Below, piece after piece: positions 31,001 to 41,830 of a stretch of 64,000 nucleotides of DNA (position 1 is its first letter; every line of letters starts with the position of its first letter). Position numbers and translations under genes: made by a program. The stretch lies in assembly GCA_945859605.1 (NCBI GenBank), contig OX243821.1, positions 442,001-506,000 on the forward strand. The letters are read 5' to 3'. The notes beneath the pieces were generated by a model. The model ran no database searches. It worked only from the letters and a program-made list of their open reading frames with translations, and was not told the DNA's origin. The DNA comes from Lumbricus rubellus. Taxonomy: Eukaryota > Annelida > Clitellata > Crassiclitellata > Lumbricidae.

Positions 31001-33562
31001 TCTTGAGAAGAGTATAGAAAAACCAGAGCTCGTGTTTTCATTTCCAAAGCACATAAACTTTGGACTAAATGTTCTCACATTTTTACCTTAATTTTCTTGT
31101 ATGTAATTGTAATATCAATATATGGAAAGTGAACAGTGGTTGTTAAACATGCTGACGAGTCCATTCCCAACAGCTGAAACCAATGAAACCAGATCTGCGC
31201 CTTGTGACCTCTTTCACTGTCGAGATACTTTCATAAACATGTTATATTTTAGTACGTAGTAGTATTATTACTTTGGTATTTCATCATCATTGTCATCTTT
31301 TTTGTTTTGTTGTAGAATCTAACGGAGATCCTTCATCTTCCGGGTTTGGAAGACCAACTGTCGCTCGCGCAGGACATCAACGTACAGATCCTTGGATACA
31401 AAGCGTTCAGGTAAAAGAAAAGTGGAAGAGGAGGAAGTTGAAGAATGGCATTTATTTGCTATGCGTGACTTTCATCTCAGTGTTTGACACCCACACACAT
31501 GCGCATGCGCACACACAATGTCGCCATAGGTTGTGTCATCCTGTTAATGTCTTTAGATTGTACCATAGCGTGGCCTTAACATATTTCTTCTTGATTGTGT
31601 TATTAGATTGTGTCTTCAGATGGCATCATACAGCTGGAGTGAATTTGTGCCTCGTTAAGCCTTGGGTTGTCATTTGCGCTGAGAACATGTCCCCGTTTGT
31701 CGTTCGCTTGTGCCTCAAATTTGTCTTGACGTAATCTTTCAATTTGTAATGATTTTGCTGTAGTGTTACGCTCTGGATCAACATTATGCCAGGTTTATAA
31801 ATGTAAACACTAAAAATGCCATTTGGTGTAACTTATCGTTCGTTGCATATTTTTGCAGATGCTTCTATGCTTTTTCTAGTACAGTCTTAAGATAGTTTAG
31901 TGGCTTGTGCGACTGCTCTGCCCCCTTGGAATTTCTCTCATTAGCTTTGCTTATCCTTCGTTGCTTATATTGTATATATATTGTTTTGCAGATGCTTCTA
32001 TGGTTTTTCTAGTACAGTCTTAAGATAGTTTAGTGGCTTGTGTGACTGCTCTGCCCCCTTGGAATTTCTCTCATTAGCTTTGCTTATCCTCCATTGCATT
32101 TTGCATATGTTTGCAGATGCTTCTACGCGGCGCAGACGTTTCTGTCGGTGAAGAAATGGCGAGAGACGATCGCGTTGTACGAACGAAGTCTCGAATACGC
32201 TCGAGAGTCGATCGCTGGATACGGACCAAGCAAACTGGATGAAGCGAAGAAGGAAAAGGTGGATGAGGATCCATTGTCTTTCATTGTCTTCAAGAGTTCA
32301 TTGTCTTTTGTTTCACGGTTTCCTCGTCTTTTGGAATTGAGTTTTTCTGAAGTTCTTGCGATGTTTTACCGAATGGTTTCTGAATTGTGATGATACTAGC
32401 AGCATCAGAGATGTAATTGTAATAATAGTAATCGCGAATTTATATAGCGCCACTTCAACAGAAACTCCTCGTAGGCATTCCCGACCAAACCACAATCAAA
32501 GTGAATGGTTTTCAAGCGCTTGCTGAAAGGAGAGCCCAAGTCAGTCGAAGAAATTCATTTATACAGAGATTGCTTATTCCAGAAATGGACCAATTATTGA
32601 GAAACTTTTATGCAGCACTGTGGAAGTTTTAACCATAGGGGCAACGAGGTCACATTGCGTGGCAGGAGGGGCTGGGAATGAATAATTAATATGTATATTT
32701 GTGTGTATGAATTCTTCATAGGATGTAGTTGCTCTTGAGAATCTGATGAAAGATGTTGATGGTCTGAAATATTCGGTTCACGCGTCGAGTATCCTTGACA
32801 CGCAAGACAACAGCGACAAAACAAAGGCAACGTCGACCAAGGTTTGTATTCGTCTTACATTACATTACATTCAGTTCAGGCTGTGTTTATGTAGCTACAA
32901 CTGTTGTCATTGGTAGGAAAGGATTAGTTGAACTGGTTGGTGTCCTCATCTGAGGTGCAATTGATCCATCTCTTATCATTGGTTTTTATTATTATTAATA
33001 GTCTATTCATTCATTCATAACTCTGTATTGAGCCTCTTCAAAGGACTACTCAGAGGCACTCCCAAACACCAAATAAAACTGTCTTCAGATGAGAGAGGAA
33101 TGCCTGAGAAGAGGTTCTGTTGTTGTCAACGTACTCGTTAAGTACCTTACAACCTATTTACTAAGTATTCTTTAGTACCAGGGTATTTGCAACATAAGTC
33201 CTAAGTCCTCCTAAGAACAAGGGTACTTGCAATCAAAAGTATTTGAAACATTTGATGTTAACATCCTAGCCATTATTAATTTCGAATTCTTTTCCGTTAT
33301 TTTATCTAATGTGTTTATCTTTCTTCCGCCATCGCAGCCTCTCGTTGATCGTCTCAACGATTACATCGAAGACGCAAACGTTGCAACAAAGAAACCGAAC
33401 CTCATTCACTCGCCACCCGACTTTCAACCGATTCCCGTGAAACCAGTCTTCTTCGACCTTGCGCTAAACCACGTTCAGTTCCCATCGCTTGATGACAAGA
33501 TGGAACAACAGCGACAGAAGGGAACCGGGTTCCTCGGGTGGCTGTGGGGCGCCAGGAAGTAG
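25044..33562 (+). CDS. SRP68: Signal recognition particle 68 kDa subunit (12 exons, 592 aa)
   Basis: Coding exons: 25044-25143, 25764-25830, 26510-26623, 27402-27597, 28043-28125, 28663-28852, 29630-29869, 30686-30892, 31316-31410, 32117-32258, 32722-32841 and 33338-33562. All junctions are GT-AG and in phase. The product matches SRP68 throughout: [13 protein letters not shown], the Arg-rich RNA-binding stretch RRMRRIRK (residues about 60-67), [43 protein letters not shown] and the SRP72-binding tail with [16 protein letters not shown]. It is close to the usual length of about 620. SRP68 pairs with SRP72 on SRP RNA to target secretory ribosomes to the ER. The start follows an AAG-ATGG context. 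The last codons WGARK-stop belong to the first unit of a minisatellite. Exon 1 is the least certain, because it rests on phase and a short FTLE match. Confidence 0.93.
26154..26480. repeat. (TGTCTG/TATGTCTC)n repeat in SRP68 intron 2
   Basis: A degenerate tract just upstream of exon 3. The cysteine-rich open frames are artefacts. Confidence 0.85.
26641..26805. repeat. CCTTTGCCTGTCCCTTAGATG tandem repeat
   Basis: About six units of 18-21 bp (TCCTTTGCCTGTCCCTTAGA) follow SRP68 exon 3 by 17 bp. Confidence 0.75.
26945..27080 (+). repeat. SINE family 3, 3' end
   Basis: It contains GCAGGCTGTCTGCTCTGCTA, then AACTGTACACTGCAACCTG and CAATAAAGAATATTATTATT. The same end occurs at 30160-30405 and 63560-63790, where a tRNA-like head precedes it. 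Confidence 0.55.
27665..27765 (+). repeat. SINE family 1 head, truncated
   Basis: It resembles the family 1 head: GGAGGTGTAGGGGG, GTGCCTTGGAGTTGGAAGG, then a B-box-like GGGTTTGAACCC and CTGCCGCGTAGGGACC. It breaks off before the conserved tail. Located in SRP68 intron 4. Confidence 0.5.
28432..28645. repeat. Tandem repeat of about 88 bp, 2.5 units
   Basis: Units contain GCATTATCAAGGCAAAAATA and TGTATTTTCTTTATTGGTTT. They end immediately before the acceptor of SRP68 exon 6 and so supply its T-rich tract. Confidence 0.8.
28853..29112. repeat. (TCAGTCAA/TAAATCAATCAG)n array from the SRP68 exon 6 donor
   Basis: The array starts at the 5' splice site itself (GAC|gtcagttcaatcagacaatc) and continues for about 260 bp. 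It resembles the array starting at the PDZ-gene exon 2 donor. Confidence 0.8.
29146..29335 (-). repeat. SINE-tail repeat
   Basis: TTTATATAGTGTCCCTTCAAG and GCCTACTGAGAGGCGCTCCC belong to the SINE-tail family. It lies in SRP68 intron 6. Confidence 0.5.
29340..29625. repeat. (GAT)n-rich microsatellite before SRP68 exon 7
   Basis: GAT, GATT and GAC triplets run nearly to the acceptor ttgtcgtag. No coding. Confidence 0.85.
29950..30125 (+). repeat. Possible non-LTR retrotransposon 3' fragment
   Basis: The translation includes [13 protein letters not shown] sequence (from TTTCAAATCTCGACTGAAGA), common at the C-terminus or 3' end of LINE ORFs, followed by AGGCGCCTTTGTAACAGC. It is too short to classify. 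Confidence 0.3.
30160..30405 (+). mobile_element. SINE family 3 copy
   Basis: AAACACGCTGGCGAAGAGAG, GTTTGCGCCCCATAGGG, ATGCTTTGTAGGCTGCT and a final CAATAAAGAAAATATTATTA match the copy at 63560-63790 in order. The A-box region is weak. Located in SRP68 intron 7. Confidence 0.55.
31853..32116 (+). repeat. Duplicated intron end carrying decoy 3' splice sites
   Basis: Two direct repeats of about 130 bp precede SRP68 exon 10. Each starts TTTGCAGATGCTTCTATG, copying the true acceptor plus the first bases of the exon (TTTGCAG|ATGCTTCTACG at 32117). The shared body includes AGTACAGTCTTAAGATAGTT and CCCCCTTGGAATTTCTCTCA. Confidence 0.9.
32425..32540 (-). repeat. SINE-tail repeat
   Basis: TTTATATAGCGCCACTTCAA is followed by an AACTCCTCG block and an ACCAAACCACAATCAA block. 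Located in SRP68 intron 10. A weaker copy is at 33005-33100 in intron 11. Confidence 0.5.
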
Positions 33563-33820
33563 ACCCGTGTCTCGGGGGGGTTACGTGGGGCGCCAGGAAA
33601 TGGACCCGTGTCTGGGGGGGGGCTACGTGGGGCGCCAGGAAATGGACCCGTGTCTCTGGTGGCTGTGGGGCGCCAGGAAGTAGACCCGTGTCTCGGGGGG
33701 GCTACGTGGGGCGCCAGGAAGTAGACCCGTGTCTCGGGGGGGCTACGTGGGGCGCCAGGAAATGGACCCGTGTCTCGGGGGGCTATGTGATGCGCCAGGA
33801 AGTAGCTGGGGGGCTACGTT
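33545..33820 (+). repeat. 41-bp minisatellite overlapping the SRP68 stop codon
   Basis: About six and a half units of 38-42 bp start TGGGGCGCCAGGAAG. The first unit encodes the terminal WGARK and the TAG stop of SRP68. Later units differ at GAAGTAG/GAAATGG and in G-tract length. Confidence 0.9.
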
Positions 33821-33912
33821 GTATGTGACGCTAGGCAACTTCTTGTCTTTTATCGTCTTCTTCTGTGGATTTTCTTCTTTGTCTTGATATTTGTGGTCTG
33901 TACGTGCGTAGG

Positions 33913-34062
33913 CATGGGCGGAGTTTATCAGGGGCTGGCGGGGGCTAAGCCCCTCCAGGAAGGCCCAGATTAAACTTTTTACCATGAAAATGGTATCCAT
34001 TTATGGGGTTAGCCCTCCCAATAAGACCCAGACTTGGGGTTAGACCCCAAACTCCACCCATG
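33913..34062. mobile_element. hAT-like MITE, family A copy 2 (150 bp)
   Basis: The ends CATGGGCGGAGTTT and AAACTCCACCCATG match copy 1 with one change. The interior shares GGGGCTAAGCCCCTCC-like and CCATGAAAA-type sequence with the first copy in inverted order. Flanks TGCGTAGG and TGCGACGT agree at 5 of 8 positions. Confidence 0.65.
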
Positions 34063-34379
34063 TGCGACGTGCATAGGAATGCGTTTGGTTCGTTCATTTG
34101 AAACTTTGACGATGTATTTCAGTTGTAACGATTTGAAATGAACGATGGATTGATGATGGTGGAAGATGGTTTTTTGAGAAATGACAAATTTTTAGCGTGG
34201 AATGACGAAAGTTTGTGACGTAGAATCAATAATTCGTAATTAATTCTGTATGTGTGTGAGAGACTGTATGTAGAACTGTGCGATGAGCAGATATGTGAGT
34301 CAGCTGTTATTGGTAGATTTAATGATTGCAGTCAGAAATTCCTGCCACTTGGGACTCGTATATTTGGCTCCACGTATAG

Positions 34380-34783
34380 CAGGGGTGTCAAAGAACTGAC
34401 CCACGGGCCTTTTCTGGACCACTGACGATTTTTATGGCTCACAGTCACGGAGCCTTCCCTAAAGATTAGAGGATAAAAGTTCAATTTTTTTTACAGTGAG
34501 CGCCAAATACATGGAGGTTTTTTCTACTGACGTCACTTTTGTTCAGATGCACAGCTCTGTGTAGATTGTGTATCTATGGTTTTCGGTTGGTTGTCTGTTA
34601 CAAAAATTATGAAAGTTACGAAACCCTTAGATTATTTAAAATGTTCTGCGAATTGACTGACCAAGCTAGGATCTCCCTCTCATATCACTACCCAATTTTG
34701 CTCAGGAGATTTGACACCCTGGCCCGCCGCTTGTTGGAAGATGTTCACACTGGCCCGCCACTAAAAAAGGTTTGACACCCCTG
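34380..34783. mobile_element. hAT-like MITE, family E (404 bp)
   Basis: Ends CAGGGGTGTCAAAG and GTTTGACACCCCTG. Flanks ACGTATAG (34372-34379) and ATGTATAG (34784-34791) agree at 7 of 8 bases. The end sequence resembles well-known animal hAT (Charlie-type) termini. No transposase frame. Confidence 0.8.
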
Positions 34784-35241
34784 ATGTATAGTGTCCAATT
34801 GTCCATGTGTAATATCCATATGGGTGACACTAGATATCTCGTGGAAATGTTGACAGGTGAATCTATTCAAGAAGTTGATGTTTGTTTGTTGAAACCTATT
34901 TTCCATTCAATTATCTTTCCTTGTAACTGGAATAATATGTTTCTTATATTGTAAATGAAGGCTGTTGATATATTATTATGCGCATTTTAAGTAACTAAGA
35001 AAACCTCTGAACTTAGATTAACTATCTTAACAGATATGTGATCATTTCTAGCGCACTGAACGTCTAAGATGCAGACTTTCAGACTAATTGTGTATAATTA
35101 TTAAAACGAATTATTATCAAATAGTAATTATTATCAAATAGTAATAATGATGATAATAATGTGTATCCGTGCTGAGGAAAATTGTTTGTTTTACAGTTAT
35201 TCTCTGAATGAATCTAAGTGATAAAGAGTGTTGACGGTTAA

Positions 35242-35278
35242 CCCCTTACCAGCCAAAGTGTAGTCGGTTGGTAGGGGG
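35242..35278. mobile_element. Ultra-short TTAA-flanked palindromic element (copy 3, 37 bp)
   Basis: TTAA at 35238-35241 and 35279-35282 bounds CCCCTTACCAGCCAAAG...GGTTGGTAGGGGG. The ends are 13-bp inverted repeats with two mismatches, leaving about 11 bp in the middle. Confidence 0.45.
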
Positions 35279-35424
35279 TTAAAGAGCAAATTGACGTTTT
35301 GTCGACTTACTGTTTTGGATCAACGCTGTTGCTTGTGCACTTTAGATTTCAATAATCTAAGTTATCAGTCTTAATTAGTGCATCATAGAAGTGACTTGGT
35401 TAGAGAAATGTTTGTAGTGCCTAT

Positions 35425-35545
35425 GATGAGAAACAGAGACAGATAGAGAGAAGAGAAGGAGACATACAGACATATATAGAGAGATGAACAGAGACAGACA
35501 GATAGAGAAGGAGAGGGATGGAGAGAGACAGACAGAGAGATAATC
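35425..35545. repeat. GACAGA/GAGA simple repeat
   Basis: Purine-rich degenerate units; the leucine- and serine-rich minus frames are artefacts. A CTGT/CTCC tract of similar kind lies at 35848-35925. Confidence 0.8.
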
Positions 35546-35975
35546 GTTGGTGTTTTCTTGAACCGAAATACTAGTACATGAGACATATATCTGTCTCTTC
35601 ATGTTGGTGGCGGTTGATTACTATAAATTCTATTTTATTCAGATTCATTTAATTCTTTTATTCGTTGGTGTCTGTTGTTTTTCAATTCTTAATTATTATC
35701 ATCAATTCCAATAAAAACAGATTCTGTAGTTTTGAGTAGAATAATTATAATTCTGTACATCAGATTCTGTTTGCAGTCTTAATGTTTGCTTCTAAGTTTC
35801 TTATTAATAAGAATTCCTCTTTTGACCAACATCTGTTCTGCATATCTCTCCGTCCGTCTGTCTGTCTGTCTCTCCTTCTGTTTGTCTGTCTGTCTCTCCT
35901 TCTTTCTGTCTGTCTGTCCCTTTGTTTGGCTTACATTCTTATACCTTTTAAATCAGACCTCTGGTGATATTATTC

Positions 35976-36195
35976 CGCTTGGGGGTTTGCATGGTGGTGT
36001 AGTGCGGGGGAGGGGGTTCGGTGCCATGGAGCCTGGAGGTTCCAGCTTTGAATCCACATCAAATCGCCTCGTAAGAACCCTGAGTAGTCCTTCACTTGCA
36101 ATTGCTTATGCGCTTCTGCGTGGAACCCTGATTCAGTGTCTGCTGTGACCATAGACAGGAGCGTCTCTGAGTAGGAGTCTTGAAGGGTTGCTATA
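35976..36195 (+). mobile_element. SINE family 1, plus strand
   Basis: It begins GGGGGTTTGCATGGTGGTGTAGTG, an A-box-like stretch, then GTGCCATGGAGCCTGGAGG, a B-box-like CAGCTTTGAATCC, and ends GAGTAGGAGTCTTGAAGGGT with TGCTATAATAA. It matches the reverse complement of 5668-5875 and 56166-56370. Confidence 0.7.
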
Positions 36196-36210
36196 ATAAT
36201 TTCTCATACA

Positions 36211-36638
36211 TCTATATAAATAAAAAAGAAACTTTCCAATAGTGCGGTCACAATCAAGCCGAAACTTACGCACCGATTGTTGTGAAAATTTACCAAAACC
36301 TTCCATTCCAATAGCACCGTGTCTTAAGATTTTTTTTTTCCGAAAAAACGCAATATTTTCCACAAAAAGTGAACTTTGCAATACGTTCGACCGCCATTTG
36401 CAAATTCAACCAAACCGCACGCTTGCAAAATTTCAGAATCGTCTTCACCCGAAACACAGTGACGAAACATGAATGAGGTCGCGTGCCGTGACGTCATAAG
36501 CGAGTCGATTAATAATTCCATTACGAAAGCGGCCTTTCCGCTGTCAGTAAGGGACGGTGTGAGGGAGGAAAGGAGCGGAGGGGAGGGAGGGGCGGGAGAT
36601 TTTTTTTGCCACAGCAACGCGTGGCTGGGTACAGATAG
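36211..36638 (+). mobile_element. Helitron-like non-autonomous element
   Basis: It opens TCTATATAAATAAAAAAG directly after an A. It ends with a GCCAC...GTGGC hairpin (36608-36625) 13 bp before CAGATAG|T, close to the usual CTAG|T end of animal Helitrons (one base changed). There are no terminal inverted repeats or target duplication, as expected for rolling-circle elements. The interior has no Rep/helicase frame. Confidence 0.55.
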
Positions 36639-37636
36639 TACATACATATAATAATACATTATTTAAACAAGGCTTAGATGCAGACCTGAGGGGCTGTCCA
36701 TTTAATATGTGCTGGGGAGAGGTCTAAGCAAAATAAATCTTATTGTAACGTCCACATCAGCGTATTTATAACTATTATGATTAATAGTCCGATGAAATTT
36801 GATTACTTTATAATAAAATACTGGTAAGCAGTAAACCAGAAAAGTTAATTTTACTTGTTTCATAGATGACTTTAGCTAAATAGCCTTTGTAAGAGGTGGT
36901 AGAGAAGATTATTCGTAGGCATAGGCCTACTTGTACGCATTGTGGTGGTCCAACAAAATGTGTGGGTGCGCAGGGACGTAACTAGGGTTTTAGTTTGGGG
37001 GGGGGGGCTTAAGCCTTGAACTTGACGAGTGTTGAAGCATACAACGGGTTTACTTATTTGGGAGTGGGGGGAGGGCTTCAGCTTTGTTCCCCATAAAAGT
37101 AAGTAAGTATGTGCTTTATTGAACCGCCTGCAACGCACTGTAGGCCTAATTATAATAATTATTCTTCTTGACTTGACCCAATTTCCCAAAATGTTTCTGA
37201 TAAAAGGACAATCGTACAGCATTGTGGTTGCAAATATTAAAGCAGAGACCGTTTTGCTAATATTATTATTATTTTATTCTGTACCTAAAAACAAAGTTGC
37301 GGCAGGGTAGGCCTAGGCCTAAATTTTGCCGTAATATTATAAAACAACCGTTTTAGGCAATATTAGCATTTTTTTCAACATTGTAACGTCCCATTAATTC
37401 ATCGATATAAATATCGATGCATTAATCGTGAATGTGCATTAAAATAATAATATAATTAAATTTTCAATTAAATTTTCAGATGTAATATTATTGTATCATA
37501 ATAGCACCGATCTATGTTATTTGGCCTAAATATAGATCTAGGCCAAGAAATCTATGTTGCAACACTGCCCAATGCCCATCGAAAAAGACTGAAAAAATAA
37601 TGAATTCTGTTTGCAATTTCAGATCGTAAATCTGAA

Positions 37637-40600
37637 ATGGCTGACCAGGTGAGACTTAATTCTTTCGAGTTATCTTCGACGTTTAGGTTAATCGTGTTTT
37701 CCTTTCCGCTGTTGCTTTTGCGAGCTTTCCAGCTGTTTTTTCAAGGCAGTCTGTCGCTTGCAACTGTATCCTGGGTCACACCACCATCTCAATTTTTAAA
37801 GAAAATTCCATGTTGACGATTTCGCATTTGAATGAAAATTCTGCAGTCTGTTCATTATGCTATTAGTGGAAGTTCTGCAAAATTTTAGGTTGTTAGCTTA
37901 ATTACTTCTGAAGATATTGAGCTTTGAATAGGGAGGACCTCGTTGTTTCAGTTTTGAACTCGCCATTTTGTTGAGATGATTTGAATTGAGCTGAATCGGC
38001 TCAAATGACATCTTGTAACCCTGGACTGGGCCGTAAATAGAAGAAGAAGATGAACAGTGTTTGTTTGTATGTGTGTTAAGCTGGGCCTGAGGCAGCCATT
38101 AGCATGGGCGGAGACTTAGGAGGGACAGGGGGACAGTCCCCTCAATGAATGTGTTGGGGGGGGGGGGTTACGGCCCATGTATTTGCCCCCCCAATTGTCG
38201 AGTGTAATGACTAAAAAAAGGTCATCAACTTTTTGGACGGGAAAAAATGGATATTTTTCCTGGCAATTTCGAAATTGCCGAATGACTAAAAAAAGGTCAT
38301 GAACTTTTTGGATGGGAAAAAATGGGTATTTTTCCTGAAAATTTTGACTGGATGACTAAAAAAGGTCGTCAGAAATTTTGGTCGGCAAAATTTAAAAATT
38401 TTGTCGGCGACTCAGCCATTCGTCAGCCCAAAATCACGAACATTATTTGGAAAAGGGGGTCAGATTAATATAAGCTACTGGCTTCCATTGCATTGTACTG
38501 TACTTAGTTATCATGATTGTATAACAAGAATTGAACGTGCAATAAACAACATAATAGTCTGATATATTTTGGATATTCTCCGCCACCAGGTGGCACAGGT
38601 TCTCGTAGAGATCGGTCACAAAGCGTGGTATCGCAAGAAGGCGACGCCAGAGAAGACGCACGACTGGATTCTGTTCGTGAGAGGATCGGATGGAAACGAC
38701 ATTTCACATTTTGTTGAGAAGATCGTCTTCAATCTACACCAGAGTTTCAATCCTCCGAGAAGAGGCAAGTTTTATTTATTATTATTTAATTTAATAATTA
38801 ATAATTATTTATCAAGTTGACGGTTATTTATTAATTTATTAATTAATGATTATTTATTAAGTTGACGGTTATTCATTAATTTAATAATTAATGATTATTT
38901 ATTAAGTTGACGGTTATTTATTAATTTAATAATTAATGATTATTTATTAAGTTGACGGTTATTTATTAATTTAATAATTAATGATTATTTATTAAGTTGA
39001 CGGTTATTTATTAATTTAATAATTAATGATTATTTATTAAGTTGACGGTTATTTATTAATTTAATAATTAATGATTATTTATTAAGTTGACGGTTATTTA
39101 TTAATTTAATAATTAATGATTATTTATTAAGTTGACGGTTATTTATTAATTTAATAATTAATGATTATTTATTAAGTTGACGGTTATTTATTAATTTAAT
39201 AATTAATGATTATTTATTAAGTTGACGGTTATTTATTAATTTAATAATTAATGATTATTTATTAAGTTGACGGTTATTTATTAATTTAATAATTAATTAT
39301 TTATTTATTAAGTTGACTGTTATTTATTATTGTGGTCTAATAAAGGCAAGTTAACCTATACACAAAGGAGGTTAGTTTGACCACAGACAGAAGAGGCAAG
39401 TTGGCCCCATATCAAAGGCAAGTTGGTCCATGGCTAAAAGAGGCAAGATTACCATGCATATATATTAGCATGGTCATCTGTAATAGTGCAGATTAGCTCA
39501 TAACGGATCAGATAAAGAAAATTATTATTATATTATCAGACTAGCATTCATTTCTAAAGTGTCCAACGTGTTTTCTGTCTTCTTCCAGTCCTCAAGTCTC
39601 CTCCGTACGAGTTGCGTGAGTCAGGCTACGGAGAGTTCATGCCGATCATCGACATCTACTTCAAGAATAAAGGCGAGAAGGGAGCACAGCGCAAAGTAAC
39701 GATCCAATATTATCTTAATCTGAATCGCGAAGATTCACCGCCGATCGACAACATTCGTCCGGAGAAACTCAAGTTCTACAGTCCAGCGGAAGAGTTCCTC
39801 GAGAAAGTGCTGAGGGCTGGAGGAGTAAGTTCGTTGGAATGATTGCACATCAGGGCCGGTAGTTATGGAGCAGGCTTATTATGTCTTATTCCTAGCTTAA
39901 AATATGCTGGGCTCATAACTACTGGCTGGTAGTTATGGAGCAGATTTATTATGTCTTATTCCTAGCTTAAAATATGCTGGGCTCATAACTACTGGCTGGT
40001 AGTTATGGAGTAGGCTTGTTATGTCTTATTCCTAGCTTAAAATATGCTGGGCTCATAACTACTGGCTGGTAGTTATGGAGTAGGCTTGTTATGTCTTATT
40101 CCTAGCTTAAAATATGCTGGGCTCATAACTACTGGCTGGTAGTTATGGAGTAGGCTTGTTATGTCTTATTCCTAGCTTAAAATATGCTGGGCTCATAACT
40201 ACTGGCTGGTAGTTATGGAGTAGGCTTGTTATGTCTTATTCCTAGCTTAAAATATGCTGGGCTCATAACTACTGGCTGGTAGTTATGGAGCAGGCTTATT
40301 ATGTCTTATTCCTAGCTTAAAATATGCTGGGCTCATAACTACTGGCTGGTAGTTATGGAGCAGATTTATTATGTCTTATTCCTAGCTTAAAATATGCTGG
40401 GCTCATAACTACTGGCTGGTAGTTATGGAGTAGGCTTGTTATGTCTTATTCCTAGCTTAAAATATGCTGGGCTCATAACTACTGGCTGGTAGTTATGGAG
40501 TAGGCTTGTTATGTCTTATTCCTAGCTTAAAAAATGCTGGGCTCATAACTACTGGCTGGTAGTTATGGAGTAGGCTTGTTATGTCTTATTCCTAGCTTAA

Positions 40601-41791
40601 AATATGCTGGGCTCATAACTACTGGCTGGTAGTTATGGAGTAGGCTTGTTATGTCTTATTCCTAGCTTAAAATATGGTGGGCTCATAACTACCGGCCCTG
40701 GATGTAACGTCTTTTGCTATGTGATTGTATTGTATGTGCAATTGTTTAAGCGCCCTTCAAGATTTTCTACTCAAAGCGCTTCCGACTACATCGCGGGCAC
40801 TGAATCGGAGTTATTATTGTTGTATGATTATTATTATTAGTAATCCATGCATATATATATATATATATTCATCTGTAAAAATCATTGCATGATCAACTCT
40901 TAAGCACAGGTTGCCTCCTCTCTGTCTTAATGCACTAATCTGATGATAATAATAATACTTTAGGACCTTTCCAGATTTTGATTTTATACTAGTTGGTAGT
41001 GAAGTCCCTGAGGGATAATAGAAATAATAATAGAGGTAGTAGTACTTACAATTATAGCAGTACTTGCAATAATTATAGTAGTTGTAGTAGTAATAACAAT
41101 AATAATGGCGAGAGAAAAACCCATGCAGATTAGATTATTGATGAGATTAGAACAGATCTTAGAGTAGATCTTCAACTGGTGCGTATTAGATTGAATTTGA
41201 TTAAGATAAAATACAACACGTTAGCACATAATGAATCAGGTTAGCGTTAATCAGATTAGATTAGCGGGCACAGGGAGGCCAATACAAGCGTTATAAAGAC
41301 ATCCTGAAAGCCAACCTGAAAAAGTGCAGCATATCGGCTACCGATCTGGAAGGACTAGCGGCAGAGCGCTCGGAATGGCGCGGTACATGCAACGAAGCGA
41401 CAGAGACATTTGAACTCCAAAGGATAGTGCAGCTCAAGCAAAAACGGCAGCGGCGTAAAGCAAAGAAACAATGTGACCAGACTTCACAGTCCAGGACTGG
41501 AACTTTAATCACGACGTGAGATCCGTCGCATCGACGGCTCAGTCCATCATCATTATTATACAACAGTTGGATTTAACATTGTTACAAAGGCAATGTAGAA
41601 TTATTATTATTATTGTTGTTGTTATCATTATTGTTATCATAATCATTTTTATTATTATTTTTATCATTATCACTATTGTTATCATTATTGTTATCATTAT
41701 TGTTATCATCATTATTATTATTATTTTTTTATTTTTTTATTTTTTTGCCCCGAGGTATACAGGATCTCTCAGGGACTTATCTATCGCCTAA

Positions 41792-41830
<39 letters not shown>

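Noticed and set aside
36968..37095. CAGGGACGTAACTAGG as the left end of another hAT-like MITE
   Set aside because: The sequence resembles such ends, but I could not find a matching right end or target duplication.
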